From assembly GCA_913776825.1 (NCBI GenBank), contig CAJYPV010000031.1, forward strand, positions 241,534 to 305,533: a stretch of 64,000 nucleotides of DNA, written 5' to 3'. A program made the translations under genes and the position numbers. Below are positions 8,812 through 17,818 of the stretch, piece by piece. The DNA comes from Burkholderiaceae bacterium. GTDB lineage: Bacteria > Pseudomonadota > Gammaproteobacteria > Burkholderiales > Burkholderiaceae_C. The stretch's first letter is position 1; each line of letters opens with the position of its first letter. The notes under the pieces were generated by a model, which saw only the letters and a program-made list of their open reading frames with translations, had not been told where the DNA came from and did not search any database.

Positions 8812-9026
8812 TTGGTGCTCGCGCCCGGCTCTCGGCCGGCGCAGTTCAACGGGAATCAGGAAGGGCACGGTCCGCCGCGGACCCCGCCCCCACCTGAGCT
8901 GCCCCCGCAACGGTAAGCGGAAGGCGCCCTGGCTCGACCAGCGCGCGACCTGTGTCAACGGCCACTGGACGACTCGTCCGGGAAGGCACCACGGGTTCAT
9001 CTTCCGACAGCCCGGATACCGGCCAA
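8812..9026 (+). promoter_or_regulatory. Cobalamin riboswitch (AdoCbl class)
   Basis: The leader of the BtuB gene shows the conserved blocks of the B12 element in the right order. These are a GGTGC start, 'GGGAATCAGGAAG' near 8851, the core 'GAGCTGCCCCCGCAACGGTA' at about 8896-8915, the B12-box piece 'GCCACTGG' near 8961, 'CGGGAAGGC' near 8979, and a closing 'CAGCCCGGATACCGGCC' near 9008-9024. It is expected to shut off the downstream receptor gene when adenosylcobalamin is plentiful. The ribosome binding region lies about 95 bases further downstream. Exact stem ends were judged by eye. Confidence 0.92.
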
Positions 9027-9120
9027 CAGGCGGACCGCCCGCGCCCAGGCGCGGTCAGGTCCTTGTCGCAGGCGACCGCGGGGAAGCGGTCGTCCTGCCA
9101 TTCGACCTCCCGCAGTAGTC

Positions 9121-10992
9121 ATGTCCTCCTTTCCTCTTCGCGCCACCGCGCGCTCGGCCCTGCTCGGCCTGATCTCGGCCTCCGCCCTGCCCGTGGCGAT
9201 GGCGCAAGGCCGCATCGATCCGGTCGTCGTCACCGGCACCCGTGAAGCCCAGTCGCTGCGCGACGCGATCGCCGATGTCGTCCAGATCGACCACGCCACC
9301 CTGCGCGACAGCGGCACCGCCAGCGTCGCCGATGTGCTGCAGCGCTATGCCGGCGTGCAGGTGCTGCACAACGGCGGCCCCGGTCAAGCCAGCGGCTATC
9401 TGGTGCGCGGCGCCAGCAGCAACAGCACCGTGGTGCTGATCGACGGCGTGCGGGTCGGCTCGGCCACCTTGGGCCAGGTGTCGCTGGAGGCGCTGAGCGT
9501 CTCGCAGATCGACCGCATCGAAGTGCTGCGCGGTCCGGCCTCCGGCCTGTACGGCGCGGATGCGGTCGGCGGTGTCATCCAGATCTTCACCCGCCAGGGT
9601 CAGGGTCCGTTCAACGTCAGCGCGTATGCCGGCGTCGGCGATTTCAATTCGCGTGAAGGCAGCCTGCAGCTCAGCGGTGCGCAGTCCGGAATCGACTATG
9701 CGCTCGGTCTGCAGCGCGAGACGAGCGACGGCCAGACCGCGATCCGTCCGTTCGATCAGTTCGGCAACTACAACCCGGACAAGGACGGCTTCGCTCGCAC
9801 CGTCGGCAGCGCCCGTCTGGGCTTCACGCCCGCGTCCGGTCACCACCTGGGCGTGTCCTTCATCCAGAGCCGACTCAACGCGCAGTACGACGGCGCCGAT
9901 TTCCTGCCCGACTTCAGCGCAGACCCCACGCCGGATTTCCGCAATCGCCTGAAGACCCGTACCGTGGCCGCCGACTACCGCGGCCAACTCTCGCTGCTGT
10001 GGACGACGCAGCTGCAGGTGGCGCGCAGCACGGATGACCTGCTCTCCGGCGGGAATCTGGTCGACCGCTTCAAGACGGACCGCGATCAGATCACCTGGCA
10101 GAACACGCTGCGTTTCGCGCCCGGCCAGCAGTTGCTGATCGCGTATGAGCATCTGCGCGAGAAGGCGCAAAGCTCGGTCTACCTGGACAGCGATCGGCGC
10201 ACCAACCACGCGGTCTTCACCGGCTACACCGGTCAATTCGGCCGCACCGGCGTGGAAGCCAGCCTGCGCAGCGACGACAACAGCATCTATGGCGGCAACA
10301 CCACCGGCAGCCTCGGCGCCAGCGTTGCGGTGACCGACACGCTGAAGCTGCGCGCGCTGGTCGGCACCTCGTTCCGCGCGCCGACCTTCAACGATCTGGA
10401 CTATCCCGGCTTCGGCGTGCGCAGCCTGCAGCCGGAAGAAGGCCGCAGCATCGAGCTGGGCGTGAACTGGCAATCCGGCGTCAGCAGTGCCGGCGCGACC
10501 GTCTATCGCAACCAGGTGCGCAACCTGATCGGCAATGAGACGGACACCACCCGCTGCCCGCCCGGCTACCTCTACGGCTGCGCCTCCAACACCGCACGCG
10601 CCACCTTGCAGGGCGTGACGCTGACCGGGGCGCATCGACTCGGTCTGTGGCACTTGCGCGCGAGCGTCGATCTGCTGGATGCGACCGATGACCGCACCGG
10701 CAATCGGCTGATCCGCCGCGCCGCCCATCAGGAAAGCGTCTCCGCCGATTACGACACCGGCATCTGGCGCGCCGGCGCGACGCTCATCAGCGTGGGCGCG
10801 CGGCCGGACGGCATCACGCTCGGGGCCTATGCGCAACTGGACCTGCGTGCCAGCTGGCGCTTCCTGCCGCAATGGCGCCTGGAAGCCAAGCTGCTGAATG
10901 CGACCGATCGCGACATCCAGCCCGCGCGGGACTATCAGGCGCTGGGCCGGCAGGCCTGGGTCGGCGTGCGGTACGACATGAAGGGCTTCTGA
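9121..10992 (+). CDS. btuB: TonB-dependent vitamin B12 receptor (BtuB family)
   Basis: 623-residue outer-membrane transporter for cobalamin or another corrinoid. A signal peptide ends near 'PVAMAQ' (residue 29). A TonB-box-like 'DPVVVTGTRE' follows, then the plug domain (about 45-160, with 'YLVRGASSNSTVVLIDGVRV' and 'IEVLRGPASGLYGADAVGGV'). The rest is a beta-barrel ending in aromatic 'YDMKGF'. The cobalamin riboswitch immediately upstream supports the substrate strongly. No BtuC/D/F genes follow, so the inner-membrane step is encoded elsewhere. Translation start is the first ATG giving a normal signal peptide; the ribosome binding site is weak, which suits riboswitch control. Confidence 0.95.
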   Translation: MSSFPLRATARSALLGLISASALPVAMAQGRIDPVVVTGTREAQSLRDAIADVVQIDHATLRDSGTASVADVLQRYAGVQVLHNGGPGQASGYLVRGASSNSTVVLIDGVRVGSATLGQVSLEALSVSQIDRIEVLRGPASGLYGADAVGGVIQIFTRQGQGPFNVSAYAGVGDFNSREGSLQLSGAQSGIDYALGLQRETSDGQTAIRPFDQFGNYNPDKDGFARTVGSARLGFTPASGHHLGVSFIQSRLNAQYDGADFLPDFSADPTPDFRNRLKTRTVAADYRGQLSLLWTTQLQVARSTDDLLSGGNLVDRFKTDRDQITWQNTLRFAPGQQLLIAYEHLREKAQSSVYLDSDRRTNHAVFTGYTGQFGRTGVEASLRSDDNSIYGGNTTGSLGASVAVTDTLKLRALVGTSFRAPTFNDLDYPGFGVRSLQPEEGRSIELGVNWQSGVSSAGATVYRNQVRNLIGNETDTTRCPPGYLYGCASNTARATLQGVTLTGAHRLGLWHLRASVDLLDATDDRTGNRLIRRAAHQESVSADYDTGIWRAGATLISVGARPDGITLGAYAQLDLRASWRFLPQWRLEAKLLNATDRDIQPARDYQALGRQAWVGVRYDMKGF

Positions 10993-11080
10993 GCCCAGAG
11001 GCAGCCCTCCCAAGCGGGACCGCGCGGGAGAGTGCTGCCCGGCCCCTGATCCGGCGCGAGCCAGGAGACTGGCGCGCCGC

Positions 11081-11749
11081 TCAGCGTCCGACTGACGCGG
11101 CGTCCCGCACGCCGGTCTCATCTGGGGCTGGCCATCGTGCCCGCAGCGCCTGCAGGAATCGCTCCGCCGCCACGTCCGATGGCCACGGCTCCCAAGCCTG
11201 ACCGCCATAGATCGCCTGCAACGGGTCGATCTCCAGCACGGGATGGTCGATGCCCAACACGTTTCTCACTTCGCCCACGGACCAGCCGGTGCAATGCACC
11301 GCTTCACTGGCCGCCGCGATGCTGTCGGCCTGCTTGTGCCGGGCATGGGACGCGGCCGTCCAGTCGGGCAACTGGTAGCGCAGCGCGATCGCCTGCATCA
11401 GACGGTCCGCGACGATCCGAAACGGCTCGCCCAGCACGCGCTTGAGCGGCGAGATGCAGTCGAAGCCGAGGAAGCCTTCCTCGGCGTCATGCAGCAGTTC
11501 CGCCAAGGCCGCCTCGTTCGACAGCGGCTCGCCCTCCGTCTGCGCCCAGTGCTCGCGCAGCGCCAGCACGAGCAGCGAATGCTGCGCCACCGACAAGGGC
11601 CACGGCCACACCGATTCGCCGCCCCAGCGGTAGGTGCGCGCCAGACGCAAGGCGAGGTCGCGATCCGTCCAGGCCTCGGGCGACGGGTTGATCAGGTCGA
11701 GCGCCGCCCCCGAGGGCAGGCGAATCCAGGCGCGTGGGCGATCAGTCAT
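11081..11749 (-). CDS. HD-domain hydrolase
   Basis: 222-residue cytoplasmic protein of the HD superfamily of metal-dependent phosphohydrolases, resembling YfbR/5'-deoxynucleotidase-like members. Visible metal ligands are the His in 'VAQHSLLVL' and the His-Asp pair in 'ELLHDAEEGFLGFD'; a later Asp lies in 'HKQADSIAAA'. The N-terminal 'RAWIRLPSGAALDLINP' with 'RTYRWGG' is typical of annotated HD proteins in Burkholderiales. The substrate is not predictable from sequence. An in-frame TTG four codons upstream is possible, but the ATG at 11749 is preferred. It is convergent with btuB, with a short 88-bp gap. Confidence 0.8.
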   Translation of the reverse strand: MTDRPRAWIRLPSGAALDLINPSPEAWTDRDLALRLARTYRWGGESVWPWPLSVAQHSLLVLALREHWAQTEGEPLSNEAALAELLHDAEEGFLGFDCISPLKRVLGEPFRIVADRLMQAIALRYQLPDWTAASHARHKQADSIAAASEAVHCTGWSVGEVRNVLGIDHPVLEIDPLQAIYGGQAWEPWPSDVAAERFLQALRARWPAPDETGVRDAASVGR

Positions 11750-12465
11750 TGAGTGGTCCAAAGCCTTGGTGGCGTGGTGGCATGCGCTCGGCGTGTCCAG
11801 GGAAATGGGGGCATCGGCGGTTAAGTTGGGCGGCTTCGCTCTTCAGGTGTCGGTGATGCGCGGAGCGTCCAAAGAGTGTGCCCGCGATCTCATCGCCAGC
11901 GTGCCAGATCCTGTCAGTGGCCTTCGCTGCCTGCACGCGAGCCCTTTTCACGCCCCCGGGGTCAGGTCTGCACCCTGTGTCCAATCGCAGGCTGATTTAC
12001 AGCGCACGCCCGCAGCGACGCGGGTGGGTGATCCGAGGCTTTGCATGAAGTTGCGAACTGTTGCGGCTGCGGCGGTGCAAGTTGCCGGCAGTGCGTGCCA
12101 CACTGATCTGGCGCTGATGCAGACCAACAAACGGCGACAGCGCAAGCCGACGAGTGGCAACGAGCCCAGAGCCCGGCGGCACCGCCGCCCAGAGACGCCG
12201 CCTGCGCACAACGTGGGACGCAGGGATCGGCCGCGCATCGACCTGAATCGGTGCGCGCCCGGCGATCTTCATTCGCCCTCCTCGACGGTCATCGCCGACC
12301 CTGTCCACACAGTGGCCGGAGAAGTCCGCAGCCGGGTTCCTGGCGTTGTCGGTGCGGCAACGGCGTCCGGAACAGCAGCGCGACTTCGCGCACGCGGTGC
12401 GGCATGACGAGCCCTCGTGATGTCGGGTCGCGCCCTGTCCTTTCATCCGATTCAGGAGACTTTCC
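11750..12465. other. 716-bp non-coding region before the GH5/CBM6 cellulase
   Basis: No open frame here has protein-like composition. The region is slightly less GC-rich than its surroundings. At 11957-11968 it holds CGGGGTCAGGTC, a 12-mer that occurs in inverted orientation just after the cellulase gene (14263-14274). The promoter of the cellulase must be here; an AGGAGA ribosome binding site precedes the ATG. Confidence 0.5.
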
Positions 12466-14256
12466 ATGCAATTCCTATCGACTCCGGTCCGCCGCGCGGC
12501 CATGGCCCTTTGTGGCGGTCTGATGCTGGCGCATGCCGGCCTGGCGCTGGCCGATGTCAGTCCCTTGTCCGTGAGCGGCAACAAGGTGCTGGCCGGCGGC
12601 CAGCCCGCCAGCTTCGCCGGCAACAGCCTGTTCTGGAGCAACACCGGATGGGGCGGCGAGAAGTACTACAACGCCAATGTGGTGAGCTGGCTCAAGAACG
12701 ATTGGCGCTCCAAGGTCGTGCGGGTGGCCATGGGCGTGGACGAAGACCGCGGCTACCTCGCCGAACCCGCGGCCAACAAGGCTCGGGTGAAGGCCGTGGT
12801 GGACGCCGCCATCGCCAACGACATGTACGTGATCATCGATTGGCACAGCCATCATGCGGAGGACTACCGCAACCAGGCGGTGGCCTTCTTCGAGGAGATG
12901 GCGCGCACCTACGGCAAGAACAATCACGTCATCTACGAGGTCTACAACGAGCCGCTGAACATCTCGTGGAGCGGCACCATCAAGCCGTATGCGCAATCGG
13001 TGATCAATGCGATCCGAGCCATCGACCCGGACAACCTGATCATCGTCGGCACGCCCAACTGGTCGCAGGATGTGGACGCCGCTTCACGCGATCCGATCAG
13101 CGGCGCCAACATCGCCTACACCCTGCACTTCTACGCCGGCACCCACGGCCAATGGCTGCGCGACAAAGCGCAGACCGCCTTGAACAACGGCATTGCGCTG
13201 TTCGTGACCGAATGGGGTTCGGTGAGCGCCAATGGCGACGGCGGCGTGGCCGAGGGCGAAACCCAGGCCTGGGTCGACTTCATGAAGACCCGCGGCATCA
13301 GCAATGCCAACTGGGCCTTGAATGACAAGGCGGAAGGCTCGTCGGCGCTGGTCCCGGGCGCGAGCGCGCAAGGCGGCTGGTCGGCGGCGCAACTGACCCG
13401 CTCCGGCACGCTGGCCAAGCAGATCATCAGCGGCTGGCCCGGCACCACGCCGCCGCCGGCGGGCTGCAGCCGCATCTCGGTGCCGGCGCAGATCCAGGCC
13501 GAAGCCTACTGCAACATGTCGGGCGTTCAGGTCGAGACCACCAGCGATGCGAATGGCGGCAGCAATGTCGGCTACATCGACACCGGCGACTGGATGACCT
13601 ATGACGTCAACGTGCCCACCGCCGGCACCTACGTGGTGAACTACCGCGTGGCCAGCGCCTCGGGCGGCGGCGTCATCCAGCTGGAGCGCGGTGGCGGCGG
13701 CACCACTTACGGCACGGTCAATGTCGGCGCCACCGGAGGCTGGCAAAACTGGACCACCGTCTCCCACAACGTCAATCTGCCGGCCGGTCAGCAGACGCTG
13801 GCGATCCTGGCCAAGTCCGGCGGCTTCAACATCAACTGGCTGGACATCAGCCGTCCCGGCGATCCGTCGACCGGTGGCACCACCATCCAGGCCGAGAACT
13901 TCGACGCCATGTCCGGCGTGCAGACCGAAGCCACCACCGATTCCGGCGGCGGCCTGAATGTCGGCTACCTGGACGCGGGCGACTGGCTGTCCTACCCGAC
14001 CATCAACGTGCCGACCGCCGGCAGCTACACGGTGGAATACCGCGTGGCCAGCCTGAATGGCGGCGGCAACCTGCAGCTGGAAGAAGCCGGCGGCAGCGTG
14101 GTGTACGGCTCGGTCAACGTGCCCGCCACCGGCGGCTGGCAGAACTGGGTGACGGTCAAGCACACGGTTCAACTGCCCGCAGGCAACCGCAAGTTCGGCA
14201 TCGCCGTGCGCAATGGCGGCTGGAATCTGAATTGGTTCCGCCTCACCAAAAATTGA
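12466..14256 (+). CDS. Secreted GH5 endoglucanase with two C-terminal CBM6-like modules
   Basis: 596-residue cellulase of the GH5_2 type. A signal peptide ends near 'GLALAD' (residue 30). The catalytic domain (about 32-325) carries the acid/base Glu in 'YEVYNEPL' (E162) and the nucleophile Glu in 'FVTEWGS' (E249), plus the substrate-site 'IDWHSHHAEDY'. Two homologous carbohydrate-binding modules follow (about 345-465 and 472-595). Each has the pattern 'QAE.F/Y..MSGVQ.E...D..GG.NVGY.D.GDW', matching CBM6/35-like folds. The tandem modules are clearly duplicates of one another. An AGGAGA ribosome binding site is well placed. It would hydrolyse beta-1,4-glucans outside the cell, alongside the other GH5 enzyme at the left edge. 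Confidence 0.94.
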   Translation: MQFLSTPVRRAAMALCGGLMLAHAGLALADVSPLSVSGNKVLAGGQPASFAGNSLFWSNTGWGGEKYYNANVVSWLKNDWRSKVVRVAMGVDEDRGYLAEPAANKARVKAVVDAAIANDMYVIIDWHSHHAEDYRNQAVAFFEEMARTYGKNNHVIYEVYNEPLNISWSGTIKPYAQSVINAIRAIDPDNLIIVGTPNWSQDVDAASRDPISGANIAYTLHFYAGTHGQWLRDKAQTALNNGIALFVTEWGSVSANGDGGVAEGETQAWVDFMKTRGISNANWALNDKAEGSSALVPGASAQGGWSAAQLTRSGTLAKQIISGWPGTTPPPAGCSRISVPAQIQAEAYCNMSGVQVETTSDANGGSNVGYIDTGDWMTYDVNVPTAGTYVVNYRVASASGGGVIQLERGGGGTTYGTVNVGATGGWQNWTTVSHNVNLPAGQQTLAILAKSGGFNINWLDISRPGDPSTGGTTIQAENFDAMSGVQTEATTDSGGGLNVGYLDAGDWLSYPTINVPTAGSYTVEYRVASLNGGGNLQLEEAGGSVVYGSVNVPATGGWQNWVTVKHTVQLPAGNRKFGIAVRNGGWNLNWFRLTKN

Positions 14257-14323
14257 TGGCATGACCTGACCCCGCGTCGCGCGGCCGCATCTTGCGATGC
14301 GATGGGCACGGCGTCTTGAACCG

Positions 14324-14363
14324 ATCAGCCCGCCCTCGCCCTCTTCGGCGTCGGCGGGCTGAT
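14324..14363 (+). terminator. Strong hairpin downstream of the GH5 cellulase
   Basis: Eleven perfect base pairs (ATCAGCCCGCC at 14324-14334 with GGCGGGCTGAT at 14353-14363), extended inside by CGCC/GGCG around a six-base loop. There is no clear T-run after it, so it may be a transcript-stabilising hairpin or a terminator between the convergent cellulase and MFS genes. Confidence 0.55.
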
Positions 14364-14482
14364 GCTTTGGGGGAGTCGCCGCGCCCGCCTCGGCGCGGAT
14401 TGCGGTCGACTTGAGCCCTTGTGCCGGCTCCACGTTGACCGGGTCAGGGCTTGCCCGGCGAGCAGCCGTTGAGTGAGGGCCC

Positions 14483-15697
14483 TCAGCGCCGACGGACGTT
14501 TCGCCCGCTCAACCATCGGCTGATCGCCGCTGCGGCAACCGCCGCCACGACGGCGACAGCCGCGCCGACCAGGGCCACACTCTGAATGCCCCAAGCGGCG
14601 ATGCTGGCGCCGCCCAGCAGCGCTCCCAAGGCGATGCCGCCATTGGCCGCGGACACATTGATCGTGCCCGCCAAGGCCTGCGCCTGAGGCGCCGCCTTCA
14701 TGACCCGGATCTGGCAGATCGGATAGAGCGCCGTGTTCGCGATGCCCCAGACCCCCAGCGCGACGGCAAGACCCACGGGGTTCGTCGCCAGCAGCACCGT
14801 GGCCAGCATGCCTGCGGCCAACACCAGGCTGAACGCCGCGGTGGTGCCTAGCGGCTTGCTGTCGACCCATCGGCCGCCCAGCCAGTTGCCCGCCAAGCCC
14901 ACCCCACCGAAGCCCATCAGCCACCAGCCCACCTGGGCGGGCGGCACACCGGCCACCTTCTCCAGGAATGCCGCCAGGTAGGCGTAGCCAGCAAACATGG
15001 CCGTGAAGACCGTGACCGACAGGACGACATGGGCGATGAATGCCCGGTCGTGAAGGATGCGCGCCTGCTGGGCCAAGCTGACCCGCTCGGCGGCCGTCGT
15101 CTTCGGCATGCAGACCTGCAGCAGCGCAGCCACCAGCAACGACAGCAGCGCCAAGCCCCAGAAGGCGCCGCGCCAGCCCAGGGCATCGCCCGCGACGGTG
15201 CCCAGGGGAATGCCGAACAGCATCGCTGCGGAGATGCCCAGGTAGACCGTCGAGACGGCACGTCCCGCTCGCGCGGGACCGGCGAGCTGCGCGGCCGTTT
15301 CGCTCGCCGTGCCCCAAAACACCGGCAGCGCCAAGGCCGGCACGATGCGGGCGACCGCCAGCACCCAAAAATGGGTCGCCAACGCGGCCATGGCATTCGA
15401 CGCCGCGAAGAGCACCAGAACGGCGAGGAACAGGCGCTTGCGCTCAACATGCGATAACCACGCAGTCAGAGGCGGCCCCGCCAGCATGACGACGACGGCA
15501 AACAGCGTCACCAGTTGTCCGGCCGTGGGCACGGAGATGGAGAGGTCGCGCGCCAACGCCGGGAGCAACCCGACCATCAAAAATTCGGTCGTGACGATGA
15601 CGAATGCGGCAATCGCCAGGATGGCCGTGGTCGCGGCGCCGGCTGAGGTGGAGGCGGGGCCGCCTGTAGCGGCTGCGGTGGTCGGAAGTGAAGACAT
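14483..15697 (-). CDS. MFS transporter (DHA1/arabinose-efflux-like)
   Basis: 404-residue major facilitator protein with about 12 hydrophobic segments. The first begins near residue 25 ('ILAIAAFVIVTTEFLMVGLL'), and a family-typical loop 'AWLSHVERKRLFL' lies between helices 2 and 3. It resembles the AraJ/YdhP-type drug or sugar efflux carriers; the substrate is unknown. The start at 15697 (MSSLPTTAAA) is chosen because the longer open frame adds 57 residues of non-membrane, random-looking sequence. A LysR gene begins 1 kb upstream on the same strand, and its stop lies 83 bp before this start, so the regulator may control this transporter. Confidence 0.88.
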   Translation of the reverse strand: MSSLPTTAAATGGPASTSAGAATTAILAIAAFVIVTTEFLMVGLLPALARDLSISVPTAGQLVTLFAVVVMLAGPPLTAWLSHVERKRLFLAVLVLFAASNAMAALATHFWVLAVARIVPALALPVFWGTASETAAQLAGPARAGRAVSTVYLGISAAMLFGIPLGTVAGDALGWRGAFWGLALLSLLVAALLQVCMPKTTAAERVSLAQQARILHDRAFIAHVVLSVTVFTAMFAGYAYLAAFLEKVAGVPPAQVGWWLMGFGGVGLAGNWLGGRWVDSKPLGTTAAFSLVLAAGMLATVLLATNPVGLAVALGVWGIANTALYPICQIRVMKAAPQAQALAGTINVSAANGGIALGALLGGASIAAWGIQSVALVGAAVAVVAAVAAAAISRWLSGRNVRRR

Positions 15698-15780
15698 GGT
15701 GCGCAGTGAAGGGACGACCGCGCAGCTTATTGACTCCATTGATTCCGATGTTGGATCAAATTTCGCCGCATTCCATCCAT

Positions 15781-16701
15781 TTATTCCACGGTGCGCACGC
15801 GAAGGCGGCTGCTCAGGTGGGTCAGCAGCGCGTCCACCTTCGGCAGCAGTTGCCGGCTGCGCTGCCACAGGAGGTAGAGAGGCAGCGCGTCCACCGCGTA
15901 GGACGGCAGCACTTCCACCAGCGCGCCAGTGGCCAGGTGGTCCTGAACCAGCCAGGTGGAGAGTTGCCCCACCCCGAAGCCTTGGCGGACGGCTTCGACC
16001 CAGGATTCCGCGCTCCCGATTTCAAGCCGTGCCACGGGATGACGATGCTCGACCGGCGCATCGCCGCGCTGGATGAGCCAAGGGCTTGGCGTGCCATTGG
16101 GGCGTCGGTACAGCACCGAATCGACGCGATCCAATGCCTCCAGGTCGTCCGGGATGGGGCCCACGCGCTCGAGGTAGCTTGGCGCGCAGCAGAAGATTCG
16201 ACGCTCGCGACCGAGGAATCGATGGCCGATGGGCGCCGGCCACGCCTCGGCGCCGCCCAGGCGAACCGCGACGTCGATACCGTCTTCGATCAAGTCGATA
16301 AAGCGGTCTGTGAAGGAGACCTGCGGCTGCACGCCCGGATACGCCTTCAGGAACTCGAACAGGGCCGGCATGACGTGCATGCGGCCATAGGTGGCGGGAA
16401 CGTCGATACGCAGCGTGCCGACGGGGACCGAATCCTCCGCCTTCAGCACGTGTTCGGCTTCCTCCAATTCGCCGAGCACCCGTTGGCAGGTCCGGTAGAA
16501 GGCCTGACCCGCGTCGGTCAGCCCCAGGCGACGCGTGGTGCGCTCGAACAGCCGGACGCCCAATCGGGCCTCCAGCCGAGCGACCGACTTGCCCACCGCG
16601 GAGTTGGTCAGGTTCAGTCGCTCCGCGGCGGCGGTGAAGCTTCCCGCGTCCACGGCGGTGACGAACACGTCGATGCCCTTGAGGCGTTCTGAGGAGTGCA
16701 T
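15781..16701 (-). CDS. LysR-family transcriptional regulator
   Basis: 306 residues. N-terminal winged helix-turn-helix (about residues 5-65: 'FVTAVDAGSFTAAAERLNLT', 'SAVGKSVARLEARLGVRLFE'), then a LysR substrate-binding domain (about 90-295). The sequence 'FTDRFIDLIEDGIDVAVRLG' is typical of the subgroup that regulates neighbouring transport or oxidoreductase genes. It sits directly upstream of, and on the same strand as, an MFS gene. It follows a second LysR gene whose stop is 49 bp away. The effector is unknown. Confidence 0.92.
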   Translation of the reverse strand: MHSSERLKGIDVFVTAVDAGSFTAAAERLNLTNSAVGKSVARLEARLGVRLFERTTRRLGLTDAGQAFYRTCQRVLGELEEAEHVLKAEDSVPVGTLRIDVPATYGRMHVMPALFEFLKAYPGVQPQVSFTDRFIDLIEDGIDVAVRLGGAEAWPAPIGHRFLGRERRIFCCAPSYLERVGPIPDDLEALDRVDSVLYRRPNGTPSPWLIQRGDAPVEHRHPVARLEIGSAESWVEAVRQGFGVGQLSTWLVQDHLATGALVEVLPSYAVDALPLYLLWQRSRQLLPKVDALLTHLSSRLRVRTVE

Positions 16702-16750
16702 GGATCTGTCTCGTGTCTTGATCGCATTCGCGCCAGGTTGCCGGTGAGGA

Positions 16751-17635
16751 TCAACCGGCCGGGCTCAGCACGCCGTCCGCATGGAAGCCGACGAGGAACT
16801 CGACGAAGGCCTTCACCTTCGGGCTCGCCAGTCGTCGTGAGGTGTGCAACACCCAGAGCTCGACCTCCCGGCCCGGCACCTCGCCCCACAGCACCAGTTC
16901 ACCGCGGGCCAGCGCGCCCCGGACGAGGGACTGCGGCAGCAGCCCCACCCCCGCGCCGGCGACCACCGCATCCCGCGCCATCCACATCGACGACAGACGC
17001 AGGACCGGTTGCGGCAGCACCGTCAGGCCGTCGGCCGACGTCCATTCGTCGCCTTCCCGACCGGTGGTGATCACCGCCGGCACGCTGACCGGCGCCGTGC
17101 TCGGGGGCGGCTTCGGGATGTCCGGGGAAGCGACGATCACCAGCCGGTCGGTGGCGAAGCGTCGGCCGACCAAGGCCGAATCCATGCGCGGATTCGGACG
17201 GATCGCGACATCGAAGCGCTCCTCCACCAGATCGACCACCCGGTCCTCGGCGACCACGTCCAGCGTCACCTCGGGATGGCGCTGATGGAACTCGGCGCAG
17301 AGCCGCCCCATCGCCAGTTGCGAGAACAACAGCGGCGCGGCAATGCGCAGCACGCCGCGCACCCGCTCGCCACCGTCCATCGCGGCCGCGAAGGCCTCGC
17401 TGACCTCCTGCATCGGTCCTTCGGTGCGGGCCAGCAGCTGTCGGCCGGCGTCGGTCAGTTCCAGGCCTTTGGCATGGCGCTCGATCAAGCGCACGCCCAA
17501 CTGCTCTTCCAGCTCCGCCACGCGTCTTGAGAGCGTCGCCTTGGAGCGCCGCCCCGCACGGCTGGCGCGCCCGAACCCGCCCTGGGTGGCCACGAGGTTG
17601 AAGTCGGCCAATGCATTCAGATCCATGTGTTCCAC
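16751..17635 (-). CDS. LysR-family regulator, divergent from NmrA-type reductase
   Basis: 294 residues with the N-terminal helix-turn-helix ('ADFNLVATQGGFGRASRAGR', 'ATLSRRVAELEEQLGVRLIE') and a periplasmic-binding-like effector domain (about 90-290). It is arranged head-to-head with the NAD(P)-binding protein at 17819, across 183 bp. This is the classic layout for a LysR regulator controlling the divergent gene. The first residues are 'MEHMDLNA'; either Met is possible. It is only distantly similar to the adjacent LysR gene (different effector-domain sequence), so this is not a recent duplication. Confidence 0.92.
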   Translation of the reverse strand: MEHMDLNALADFNLVATQGGFGRASRAGRRSKATLSRRVAELEEQLGVRLIERHAKGLELTDAGRQLLARTEGPMQEVSEAFAAAMDGGERVRGVLRIAAPLLFSQLAMGRLCAEFHQRHPEVTLDVVAEDRVVDLVEERFDVAIRPNPRMDSALVGRRFATDRLVIVASPDIPKPPPSTAPVSVPAVITTGREGDEWTSADGLTVLPQPVLRLSSMWMARDAVVAGAGVGLLPQSLVRGALARGELVLWGEVPGREVELWVLHTSRRLASPKVKAFVEFLVGFHADGVLSPAG

Positions 17636-17818
17636 ATTTGAGACGGACTGTCTGCATTTTGGCGTCTATGTTTATCGATCGCAACAACCTATCGTTCAAC
17701 CCATCGCAGCCAAGCCCTCCACATCACAGGCACGGCAGCGACCGGAGGCACGCCACGCCGCATCGATTGACCTGGGATGGCGCCCTCCTCCTTCATCCAT
17801 CGTTCCAAGGAGATTTCC

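Noticed and set aside
9055..11208. 717-codon minus-strand frame opposite btuB
   Set aside because: Shadow of the receptor gene; covers the riboswitch and has no protein-family features.
11634..12407. 257-codon plus-strand frame before the cellulase
   Set aside because: Random-looking Arg/Ser/Pro composition, overlaps the HD gene, no ribosome binding site.
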